Both the position numbers and the translations under genes were made by a program. A DNA stretch of 15,086 bases from Lutibacter sp. (GTDB taxonomy: Bacteria > Bacteroidota > Bacteroidia > Flavobacteriales > Flavobacteriaceae): the NCBI GenBank assembly GCA_030748365.1, contig JASMME010000013.1, positions 1-15,086 of the forward strand, given 5' to 3'. Under the pieces are notes generated by a model. It did not search any database and was not told the DNA's origin. It saw only the letters and a program-made list of their open reading frames with translations. Shown piece by piece: positions 1 to 6,609 of this stretch (positions are counted from its first letter, which is position 1; each line of letters starts with the position of its first letter).

Positions 1-440
1 TCACTGGCATAGGCATGCCCCTGGTCCACCGGCTTAAAATAGGCCTCCTGCTTCCTGGCATCACCCCTAAGGGCCATCACATTGTCCAGGCCCAAGTAAT
101 GACAATCGACCAATACGTATTCGGTCTCCTCCCGGGTAAAACCACCACACAAAATATGGGGAATGGCATCTACCTGGTACTTGTGTTTCAAAGACGCACA
201 AATACCCACCGTACCGGGGCGCCTGCGCGTCACCTTCTCTTCCAGCAAACCATTGTCTTTTTTGATATAAATGGTTTCCTCCCGCGAGGTCGTCACATCG
301 ATAAACGGCGGCTTAAATTCCATGAGTGGGTCAATGTTCCTGTACAGGTCCTGGATGTTCTGACCTTTCTGTGGCGGAATAATCTCAAAGGAAAACAGGG
401 TCTTTCCCTTAGATTGTTGAATGTGTTCGGTTACTTTCAT
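1..440 (-). CDS. metF: 5,10-methylenetetrahydrofolate reductase, N-terminal part (runs off left edge)
   Basis: This cytoplasmic FAD-dependent TIM-barrel enzyme reduces 5,10-methylene-THF to 5-methyl-THF, the methyl donor for methionine synthesis. I translated 146 codons from the ATG at 440. Near the N-terminus, TLFSFEIIPP matches the conserved MetF beta-strand, and its Glu19 corresponds to the catalytic Glu28 of E. coli MetF. PPFIDVT follows at about 44-50, and NVMALRGD at about 120-127 is the folate/FAD-binding loop. There is no frameshift; the gene is simply cut by the window edge. It starts 31 bp after the stop of the MscS-type gene on the same strand with no recognisable promoter between, so co-transcription is likely. 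No Shine-Dalgarno sequence is visible, which is normal in Bacteroidota. Family assignment is by motif recognition; the missing C-terminal half was not seen. Confidence 0.9.
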   Translation of the reverse strand, partial: MKVTEHIQQSKGKTLFSFEIIPPQKGQNIQDLYRNIDPLMEFKPPFIDVTTSREETIYIKKDNGLLEEKVTRRRPGTVGICASLKHKYQVDAIPHILCGGFTREETEYVLVDCHYLGLDNVMALRGDARKQEAYFKPVDQGHAYAS

Positions 441-471
441 AAGGCGTAGGGGCCGGGTAAATAAATAAAAC

Positions 472-2091
472 TTATTGGTTACTGTTCTTTTTCAGGGCAT
501 CCACAATTTGTTGGACACGGGCTTCGGTGTCCGCATCCACAGGTTTATAGGGCAAGCTGATGGCGGACTTCTCCGGAAACTGTTCGATCATCAGGGTCGA
601 TGAAGGGAAGGCGAAATCAACGCCCAGTACCTTGGCCAAATTGAGTATGGCCAGGTGCAGCGCGTGCTTGGCAGCCTGTTCTTCACCCCATTCCGGTCTG
701 GTAAAATACAGGTTGACCAGGATTTGTAAGGAAGAGTCTCCAAAGCCTGTAAAGGCTACATTATAGGCATCTTTTCGGGTAGTCGGATGCGCCTCAATCA
801 ACTGCTCTACCCCTTTGACAAAGGCCTGGATCAGTTCGGCAGGCGTATCATAGCGCAAGCCTAAATGCGTCTGGTAACGGCGGTAGGCACGAAGCCCCTT
901 ATTGTTGATCACCATTTCTGACAGGGCACTGTTGGGTATCTGAAAAATAGCGGTATCAGCTGCCCGGACCCGGGTAGATCGGAAACCGACCGTTTCCACC
1001 GTACCCGAAAAACTACCTGCCTCAATCCAGTCACCGATATGGAAGGGCTTGTCCACAAAAATCATCACGGTACCAATCAGGTTTTTAACCGTATCCTGAG
1101 AAGCCAGCGCCACCGCCAAGCCTCCTATAGAAGCCCCGGCCAGCACGGTGACAGGATCCACCCCAAAAAGGGTCAGTAACTGAATGACCCCCGCAAAAAT
1201 GATAATGCCTCGTAAAAAATTATGGACGATGGGAACCAGCTGGTCATCGAGTTTATTATGGGTCCTGGCCGTATAATCCTTGTACAACTGCATGACCAGG
1301 GTCACCAGCTTTAGGAACACGTAAATCCAGTACACTATTACCATGATGTTCAGGCCTAAAAACAAGGCCGCATTCAGCTCCAAAGGCAATAATAAAGAAG
1401 GTAGTAATTTCCCAACCAGCCACAGCAAGAGCAATAAAACGATGGGGCGTGTCAGGCTTTTCAGGGCCTGAATAATGGGCTCATTTGATCGGTGTACGAT
1501 CCAGAGTTGTAATTTACGCAGGATAAGGTATACAATACGGCGTAAGAGATGAAACAAGAGTACACAGGCCAGAAAAATCAGCAACAAACCGGCATACTGC
1601 CACAGGGCAATCCCAAACAATGGCTGTTGGGCAAAATCTGGAATCCAAGACTGAATCTTTTCCATATACCAGGGATAAACTTCCCGGTAAAGATCCTCAG
1701 TAATGGCCACGGTACGTTTGGAATAGTACCAACGATTCTCGATCCGTTCAAGCGATACGGCAGGTAACTGCGCCGGAAAGAGGACAAAGCGATGCCGCGC
1801 AGTCTGGTCGGTCGAATCGCGGTAATCTCCGGTAGCTGGTATGCTCGCGAGATCAACCTTGAGCCCTTTCCCGTCCAAAATTTTCTTAAGCTTGATGGCC
1901 ACCTGCTCCGCAGCTGCCCCTTCCAATCCGTAAATGGTGCTGGCCGCCTTGGTAGGCGCATAACTGTCCGCCTGTAAGAAATACAAATGGGTATAGACAG
2001 TCGCCTGCGGACTGCTCAGGTCGACAGTCACCTCATCCTGGGCAAACAGGGCTGCCTGGACCAGTAACAACACATACAAAACTCTTTTCAT
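472..2091 (-). CDS. MscS-family mechanosensitive ion channel with N-terminal extracytoplasmic domain
   Basis: This is a 539-residue inner-membrane channel, probably gated by membrane tension to release solutes during hypo-osmotic shock. A signal peptide (residues 1-17, ending ALFAQ) precedes a periplasmic domain of about 140 residues. Hydrophobic segments follow at roughly 163-183, 215-237, 242-269 and 292-312. The MscS pore helix starts near 314 with a Gly/Ala-rich stretch (LAGASIGGLAVALASQD), followed by the beta domain (VDKPFHIGDWIEAG, then GTVETVGFRSTRVR, then IPNSAL) and the C-terminal alpha/beta domain. It is longer than E. coli MscS (286 residues) because of the exported N-terminal domain and extra helices, as is common for Bacteroidota homologues. 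A good promoter lies directly upstream, and metF follows 31 bp downstream. The family is clear; ion selectivity and gating cannot be read from sequence. Confidence 0.92.
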   Translation of the reverse strand: MKRVLYVLLLVQAALFAQDEVTVDLSSPQATVYTHLYFLQADSYAPTKAASTIYGLEGAAAEQVAIKLKKILDGKGLKVDLASIPATGDYRDSTDQTARHRFVLFPAQLPAVSLERIENRWYYSKRTVAITEDLYREVYPWYMEKIQSWIPDFAQQPLFGIALWQYAGLLLIFLACVLLFHLLRRIVYLILRKLQLWIVHRSNEPIIQALKSLTRPIVLLLLLWLVGKLLPSLLLPLELNAALFLGLNIMVIVYWIYVFLKLVTLVMQLYKDYTARTHNKLDDQLVPIVHNFLRGIIIFAGVIQLLTLFGVDPVTVLAGASIGGLAVALASQDTVKNLIGTVMIFVDKPFHIGDWIEAGSFSGTVETVGFRSTRVRAADTAIFQIPNSALSEMVINNKGLRAYRRYQTHLGLRYDTPAELIQAFVKGVEQLIEAHPTTRKDAYNVAFTGFGDSSLQILVNLYFTRPEWGEEQAAKHALHLAILNLAKVLGVDFAFPSSTLMIEQFPEKSAISLPYKPVDADTEARVQQIVDALKKNSNQ

Positions 2092-2115
2092 CTGTCAAAA
2101 CGTTTTAGTAACCAA

Positions 2116-2147
2116 CAAAGGTACAATTTTAATCAGTTCCGCTGCAA
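2116..2147 (-). promoter_or_regulatory. Bacteroidota-type promoter of the MscS-metF unit
   Basis: On the minus strand, a TTG (2145-2147) is followed after 21 bases by TACCTTTG (2116-2123). This fits the known Bacteroidota consensus of TTG, a spacer of about 17-23, then TAnnTTTG. Transcription would begin near 2109, giving a leader of roughly 18 nt before the ATG at 2091. It sits in the 70-bp gap after the ygiQ stop, so the channel gene can be transcribed independently of ygiQ. This is a sequence match only. Confidence 0.7.
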
Positions 2148-2161
2148 AGGCTTGCCCCGGA

Positions 2162-4105
2162 CTAGCGCCTTTTTTTTCTGGAACGGAAAGACCGCTGCTT
2201 GGCCCCTCCTGTCGGCTTGTGAGCAAAGGCTGTTTTACGGGGTTTTTGCTGCTTGGTCCGCTTGTCCGAAACAGGTTCCGGAAGCAGCTTACGGATTAGG
2301 TCATTCCGACCCACCGCCAGCAGACTTTTCCGAATCCATTGCCGGTACTCTTGTTTATACCAAAAAAAGAAACGGTGCTGTTCTTCCCGTTCACGCCGCG
2401 TCCTGGCAGTAGAAACCGGCTTTAGGCTATAGGGATGGTATCCGCTGTAGTAGATAACGGTGGCCAGGGTCATGGGGGTTGGGGTAAAGCCCTGTACCTG
2501 TTCCAGCTGAAAGCCCATATCTTTGGTCTCCGAGGCCAGGTTGGCCATGTCCTCCAATTCGCAATCCGGATGGCTGGAAATAAAATAGGGAATCAGTTGT
2601 AACTTAAGCTTTTTGCGCAGGTTGAGCCGGTCAAAACGTTCTTTAAAGAGGTGGAAATAACGAAAAGAAGGCTTGCGCATTAGCTTTAAAACCTTGTCTG
2701 AAGTGTGCTCGGGAGCCACTTTTAAACGGCCAGACACATGCTTGGTAATCACTTCTTCGGTATAGGCATCCAGGTCTTTGGGATCGGCCTGTTTATTAAA
2801 GTCGGGCACCAGCATATCATAGCGGATACCACTGCCTATAAAAGATTTCTTAATGGCTGGGTGCTGGTCAATGGCCTTATAGAGATCTGTCAATGGCTGG
2901 TGTGAAGTGTCCAGGTTGTGACAAATGACCGGAGAAATACAAGAGGGGGCTACACATTTATCACAGATCTCCTGTACCTTCCCCTGCATCTTATACATAT
3001 TGGCAGAAGGGCCACCCACATCCGACAGGTAACCTTTAAAATCGGGCATATTGGCAATGGTATCTACCTCTTTTAGAACAGACTGCTGACTTCTGCTGGC
3101 AATAAACTTCCCCTGGTGTGCAGAAATGGTACAAAAGCTGCACCCCCCAAAACAGCCCCGGTGTATATTGACCGAGAACTTAATCATTTCAAAAGCGGGA
3201 ATGGGCCCGCGTTTCTTGTATTTGGGATGGGGCAGGCGGGTAAAAGGCAGGTCAAAAGACGCATCTATTTCCGCTGACTGCATGGTAGGATAAGGAGGAT
3301 TGATAACCAGGGTCTGGTCGTATACCTGTTGGACAATCCGGTCGGCGTGCACCCTGTTAGAATTTTGTTCGATGACCTTAAAATTGGCTGCAAAAGCCTT
3401 TTTGTCTTCCAAGCAGCGTTCATGGGCATGAATGCTGACCTCCTTCCAATGCTTGTTTTTGGGGATGGGCTCCGTGTTGCTTTGTAGAAAAGCGGTCTGT
3501 TTGATCGTTTTTAAACGGTCAAAAGGCACCCCTTTTTGTAAGAGGGTCACCAGGTCGCGCAGGGGTTGCTCCCCCATACCGTACACCAAGAGATCCGCCC
3601 CGGATTCCTCTAGGATGGTCGGCTTTAGGGAATCACTCCAATAATCGTAATGGCTTACCCTTCTCAGGGAAGCCTCTATGCCCCCGATCAACACCGGGAC
3701 ATCCGGAAATTTTTCCTTGAGAATACGGGTGTAAACCGTGGTGGCGTAGTCTGGACGAAAGCCCTTTTCACCATTGGGTGTATAGGCATCTTTGTCGCGG
3801 CGCTTCCCAGCAGCTGTATAATTGCTAACCATGGGGTCCATACACCCTCCCGTAACAGCAAAAAACAACCTAGGACGCCCCATCTTACTAAAGTCCTGAA
3901 GCTGGTCATGCACACTGGGTTGGGCTACAATGGCCACCTTTAGACCGTAACTTTCTAGGATTCTGCCAATCACCGCCGGGCCAAAGGCCGGATGGTCTAC
4001 ATAAGCATCCCCACTAAAGAGGATGACATCCAGTTCCTCCCAACCGCGGAGCGTAGCCTCCTTACGGGTTGTGGGTAGCCAGTCTGACAATTTGTGGGGG
4101 TGCAT
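2162..4105 (-). CDS. ygiQ: YgiQ family radical SAM protein
   Basis: This 647-residue cytoplasmic radical S-adenosylmethionine protein belongs to the YgiQ/UPF0313 family, whose reaction is not established. The N-terminal B12-binding-like domain carries SGDAYVDHPAFG and IGGIEASLRRVSHYDYWSD, both hallmarks of the family. The [4Fe-4S] motif CFGGCSFC has Cys318, Cys322 and Cys325. A second Cys-rich patch (CDKCVAPSCISPVIC) lies further on, followed by SGIRYDML, LKVAPEHTSD and PYFISSHPDC. The C-terminal tail of about 40 residues is Lys/Arg-rich and probably disordered. An upstream in-frame ATG at 4177 would add 24 residues, but I chose 4105 because the protein then begins MHPHKLSDWLPTTRKE, as in other flavobacterial YgiQ proteins as I recall them. 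It is flanked by a divergent gene upstream and the promoter of the MscS gene downstream, so it appears monocistronic. Confidence 0.92.
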   Translation of the reverse strand: MHPHKLSDWLPTTRKEATLRGWEELDVILFSGDAYVDHPAFGPAVIGRILESYGLKVAIVAQPSVHDQLQDFSKMGRPRLFFAVTGGCMDPMVSNYTAAGKRRDKDAYTPNGEKGFRPDYATTVYTRILKEKFPDVPVLIGGIEASLRRVSHYDYWSDSLKPTILEESGADLLVYGMGEQPLRDLVTLLQKGVPFDRLKTIKQTAFLQSNTEPIPKNKHWKEVSIHAHERCLEDKKAFAANFKVIEQNSNRVHADRIVQQVYDQTLVINPPYPTMQSAEIDASFDLPFTRLPHPKYKKRGPIPAFEMIKFSVNIHRGCFGGCSFCTISAHQGKFIASRSQQSVLKEVDTIANMPDFKGYLSDVGGPSANMYKMQGKVQEICDKCVAPSCISPVICHNLDTSHQPLTDLYKAIDQHPAIKKSFIGSGIRYDMLVPDFNKQADPKDLDAYTEEVITKHVSGRLKVAPEHTSDKVLKLMRKPSFRYFHLFKERFDRLNLRKKLKLQLIPYFISSHPDCELEDMANLASETKDMGFQLEQVQGFTPTPMTLATVIYYSGYHPYSLKPVSTARTRREREEQHRFFFWYKQEYRQWIRKSLLAVGRNDLIRKLLPEPVSDKRTKQQKPRKTAFAHKPTGGAKQRSFRSRKKRR

Positions 4106-4109
4106 GCCA

Positions 4110-4117
4110 CAAAAATA
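4110..4117 (-). promoter_or_regulatory. possible -7 element TATTTTTG for ygiQ
   Basis: TATTTTTG on the minus strand fits TAnnTTTG and lies four bases upstream of the ygiQ ATG. The nearest TTG is only 12 bases further upstream, too close for the usual spacer. If the element is used, transcription would start at or within a base or two of the start codon, giving a leaderless message. In an A/T-rich stretch this could be chance. Confidence 0.3.
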
Positions 4118-4275
4118 CACTAAAATAAACAATTGACGGGGGAATGTTACAGGACGGCAAGCACCTTTTAGCCCCATTGATTAAACCTTCGACTCCAAAA
4201 AGGGTCTTAGGATAAAGACCTCTTAAATAGTGGACAGGTCTGATTCATATCCATCAAATAAAAACACCCATACCC

Positions 4276-4680
4276 ATGAAAACACGTAGCTACCTCCTCC
4301 TCTTAGCCCTGACGCTAAGCCTGGTAACAAAAGCACAGGAACCCCACGAAAACAGGAATTTCAGTCCTGAACAAGCCGCTACCCTGATGACCAAGAAGAT
4401 GACCCTCGCCCTGGACCTCGACACAAAGCAGCAACAAGCAGTATTTGAGCTGTTTAAAACACAAGTCCTTGAGCGACAAAAAACAAAAGAAACCTACCGG
4501 GCACAGCGTGCAACGGGGAAGAAGCCCAGCGCAGACGACCGTTACCAATGGGCCAACAAAAAACTGGACAAGGCCATTGCCCACAAAAAAGCCATGCGAA
4601 AAATTTTGGATGACAAACAGTTCAAAAAATGGGAAAAAAGACAGACCATGCGCTTAAAAAAAGGTAAAAAATCCGCTTAA
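4276..4680 (+). CDS. small exported, Lys/Arg-rich helical protein of unknown function
   Basis: This is a 134-residue protein. It starts with a clear signal peptide (MKTRSYLLLLALTLSLVTKA, residues 1-20) with likely cleavage at TKA|QE, so the mature protein is about 114 residues and periplasmic or secreted. The mature part is almost entirely helical-looking and very basic, with many Lys and Arg and a KKGKKSA end. The segment SPEQAATLMTKKMTLALDL followed by TKQQQAVFELF resembles the helical layout of the small Spy/CpxP-like and DUF4890-type periplasmic proteins of Bacteroidota (a helix, an L-D/T-Q turn, a long charged helix). That is a resemblance in layout, not a firm family call. It is transcribed divergently from ygiQ and convergently with the glucosaminidase gene, so it stands alone. 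I see no good TAnnTTTG promoter in the 98 bases upstream. Confidence 0.8.
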   Translation: MKTRSYLLLLALTLSLVTKAQEPHENRNFSPEQAATLMTKKMTLALDLDTKQQQAVFELFKTQVLERQKTKETYRAQRATGKKPSADDRYQWANKKLDKAIAHKKAMRKILDDKQFKKWEKRQTMRLKKGKKSA

Positions 4681-4716
4681 AAAAAAATAAAAAAACGCCC
4701 GCATAAAAAGCATTGG

Positions 4717-4793
4717 TAGGCCTGACGTACAAACTAGCCCTTAGCCTGAGTGCTGCGTACCCGCAGCACTTTTGCTGTTTGTAAGGAGGCCTA
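4717..4793. repeat. layered inverted repeat, probable bidirectional terminator
   Basis: Between two convergent genes lies a nested inverted repeat. The outermost arms are TAGGCCT (4717-4723) and AGGCCTA (4787-4793). Inside these are TACAAAC (4728-4734) and GTTTGTA (4777-4783), then AGC (4736-4738) and GCT (4774-4776). The core is a perfect 9-bp hairpin, AGTGCTGCG (4749-4757) with a TACC loop and CGCAGCACT (4762-4770), followed by a short T run. About 26 base pairs form in total, with small asymmetric internal loops. A long A-rich tract at 4679-4697 would give a U-rich tail on minus-strand RNA. Termination in both directions is the simplest reading. The structure is larger and more layered than a usual terminator, so a REP-like palindrome or structured 3' RNA is also possible. 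Confidence 0.65.
4749..4773 (+). terminator. core hairpin, likely terminator of the small exported protein gene
   Basis: A perfect 9-bp stem (4749-4757 with 4762-4770) encloses a four-base TACC loop and is followed by TTT. It is GC-rich at the loop end. It lies 69 bases after the stop of the plus-strand gene and inside the larger nested repeat. The U run is short, so efficiency is uncertain. Confidence 0.5.
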
Positions 4794-4812
4794 TACAAAC
4801 AAAAAAGCAACC

Positions 4813-5613
4813 TTATTTTTTGATCCTGAGTCGCTGACCGATCGATAGAATATCAGAATCCAAGTCGTTCATCCGTTTGAGGGCAGCTACTGTTAGTCCG
4901 TATTTCCTAGAGATCGCATATAAGGTTTCTCCTTTGGCCACCACATGGGTACGGCCCCGCTTTGGGGCTTTTACAGCAGCTTGTTGTCTTTTATAAGAAC
5001 GGCCCAAGACTTTTTTATCATAGCGGTACAATTCGTATTTCTCAATCAGGGCGATCAACTTGGCGGGATAGCGGCGGTCTGTAGCGTAACCGGCACGACT
5101 CAAGCCCCTGGCCCAGCCCTTATAATCAGCCTTTTTCAGCCGGAATAAATCGGCATAGCGTTCCCGGTTGGCCAGGAACAGGGAATGGTCTCTGTAAGAC
5201 TTTTCGGGATGCTTATATACGCGAAAACACTCCCCCTTGCGGTCATCATCGTGGTACACACGTTTCCCCCGCCAACCCTTATGGCATTTAATCCCAAAAT
5301 GATTGTTCGAAGACTGGGTCAGCTTGCCATAACCACTCCCAGATTCTAGGATACCTTGTGCCAGGGTGATACTGGCAGGAATGCCAAACTTGCGCATTTC
5401 TTTCATGGCCACCTCCTGGTATTTTTTGATATACTCCTGGGTCCTACTGGTTATTGAAACAGGCTTTTTACGACTGGAAGTAAGGGCGGTTTTAGAAGGT
5501 TTCTTCACCGACTGTCTGACGGTTTTTTTAGTACCACAACTGACCAAGAAAAGCGTGATTAGCAAGGGGTATAACAAGGTATTTCTCTTCATTCGTGTAT
5601 GCTTTATCCTCAT
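4813..5613 (-). CDS. lipoprotein GH73 N-acetylglucosaminidase with C-terminal LysM
   Basis: This is a 266-residue peptidoglycan hydrolase. It has a lipoprotein signal peptide with lipobox LVSC (Cys26), a Lys/Ser/Thr-rich linker to about residue 58, and a glucosaminidase (GH73, FlgJ-like) domain at about 62-198. One LysM peptidoglycan-binding module lies at about 222-265 (VVAKGETLYAISRKYGL at its start, LSIGQRLRIKK at its end). The probable catalytic Glu is Glu90 in ITLAQGILESGSGYGKL, followed by the family motif NNHFGIKC. The protein should sit on the periplasmic face of a membrane and cleave GlcNAc-MurNAc bonds during wall turnover. The start at 5613 is favoured by AGGAG seven bases upstream; a second in-frame ATG at 5592 would give a shorter n-region. 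It is the last gene of a three-gene same-strand run, 48 bp after the PLP enzyme. Confidence 0.92.
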   Translation of the reverse strand: MRIKHTRMKRNTLLYPLLITLFLVSCGTKKTVRQSVKKPSKTALTSSRKKPVSITSRTQEYIKKYQEVAMKEMRKFGIPASITLAQGILESGSGYGKLTQSSNNHFGIKCHKGWRGKRVYHDDDRKGECFRVYKHPEKSYRDHSLFLANRERYADLFRLKKADYKGWARGLSRAGYATDRRYPAKLIALIEKYELYRYDKKVLGRSYKRQQAAVKAPKRGRTHVVAKGETLYAISRKYGLTVAALKRMNDLDSDILSIGQRLRIKK

Positions 5614-5620
5614 TTGTTTT

Positions 5621-5625
5621 CTCCT
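5621..5625 (-). promoter_or_regulatory. Shine-Dalgarno AGGAG fixing the glucosaminidase start
   Basis: AGGAG on the minus strand lies seven bases before the ATG at 5613. Most genes here lack such a site, so it helps choose 5613 over the internal ATG at 5592. Confidence 0.55.
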
Positions 5626-5661
5626 GTATATGCAAGGGGCTTCCCCCTATTTGGTAATTTT

Positions 5662-6609
5662 TTATTCAATATGGATCAGGGGGCCGTTTTTCTTTGCCAA
5701 ACGCAGGTTCATCCCAGCAATGCCCTGTAAACCACCGGTGTGAATGGCCAAGATTCGGGTCCCCTTTGCAAAGGCCCCCTTCTTGATTAGGTCTACCAGA
5801 CCGAACATCATTTTACCGGTATAAACGGGGTCTAATGGGATGCCCGTTTCCTGCTTAAAGGCGTTGATAAAGGTAACCAATTCTTTAGAAATCTTCGCAA
5901 AACCTCCGAAGTGATACCCTGTTTGCAAACACCAGTTGTCGGTGGTTTGGACATAGGATTGAATCTCCGCAGTGAGAAAATCACCTTTTAGGGCCGGGAA
6001 ACCAAGAGCACGCTGCCCGGGCTGTAGGCTGTTGATAATCCCGGAAAGGGTGCCGCCGGTTCCCACAGCCGCGCAGATCACTCCATACTGGGCGTCGGCC
6101 TCAGACAATATCTCCTCACAGCCCTTAACGGCCAAACGGTTGGTTCCTCCTTCAGGCACCAGGTAAAAATCGCCCAATTCCTTACGAAGCCCGCTGATAA
6201 ATTGTCTGGAAGTCTTCTGTCGATAAACGGACCGGGATACAAACCTACAAGTCATACCCTGTTCAGAGGCAAAAGCCAGGGTAGGATTGCTTTTAGACAG
6301 CCCCACCGGATCGGCAGCCAGTTCATCACCGCGGATTAGGCCGATGGTCTTAAAGCCGAAGGTGGCACCTGCGCCCGCTACTGCCGCAATATGATTGGAA
6401 TAGGCCCCACCAAAAGTAAGCAGGGTGGTCTGTTGCAAACGCGCAGCCTCCTCCAGGTTATAAGCCAGTTTCCGATACTTGTTTCCCGAAATGACCGGAT
6501 GCAATTCATCTTCTCGCTTGATCGCAAGGGACACTCCGCAGTCACGAATCTCAGACAGCGCTACAGGCTGTACCCGGCTTTCCTGAAGCCCTAAGAACGA
6601 ACGGCTCAT
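5662..6609 (-). CDS. PLP-dependent ACC deaminase / D-cysteine desulfhydrase family enzyme
   Basis: This 315-residue cytoplasmic protein belongs to the fold-type II PLP enzymes of the ACC deaminase/D-cysteine desulfhydrase group. The PLP lysine is Lys44 in SGNKYRKL. TFGGAYSNH (about 65-73) carries the Ser-Asn-His that contacts the substrate carboxylate and cofactor. The Gly-rich loop VGTGGTLSG binds the PLP phosphate. AIHTGGLQG near the C-terminus is the other conserved active-site strand. Length and motif order fit the family. Known members either open 1-aminocyclopropane-1-carboxylate or release sulfide from D-cysteine; motifs alone do not separate the two, and D-cysteine desulfhydrase activity is common in bacteria, so I give no symbol. 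Its ATG overlaps the TGA of the ABC-F gene (ATGA at 6606-6609), which implies translational coupling. Confidence 0.88.
   Translation of the reverse strand: MSRSFLGLQESRVQPVALSEIRDCGVSLAIKREDELHPVISGNKYRKLAYNLEEAARLQQTTLLTFGGAYSNHIAAVAGAGATFGFKTIGLIRGDELAADPVGLSKSNPTLAFASEQGMTCRFVSRSVYRQKTSRQFISGLRKELGDFYLVPEGGTNRLAVKGCEEILSEADAQYGVICAAVGTGGTLSGIINSLQPGQRALGFPALKGDFLTAEIQSYVQTTDNWCLQTGYHFGGFAKISKELVTFINAFKQETGIPLDPVYTGKMMFGLVDLIKKGAFAKGTRILAIHTGGLQGIAGMNLRLAKKNGPLIHIE

Noticed and set aside
15..449. Open frame of 144 codons on the plus strand at the left edge
   Set aside because: It lies opposite a clear MetF N-terminal coding region on the minus strand, and its translation has no recognisable domain; it is a shadow.
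4106..4177. 24-residue N-terminal extension of YgiQ, including a hydrophobic stretch that could mimic a signal peptide
   Set aside because: YgiQ proteins are cytoplasmic and normally begin close to the SDWLPTTRKE segment; the extension reads as upstream intergenic DNA.
4203..4220. Small hairpin GGTCTT/AAGACC upstream of the small exported protein gene
   Set aside because: Only six base pairs with no T run or known regulator context; not distinguishable from chance.
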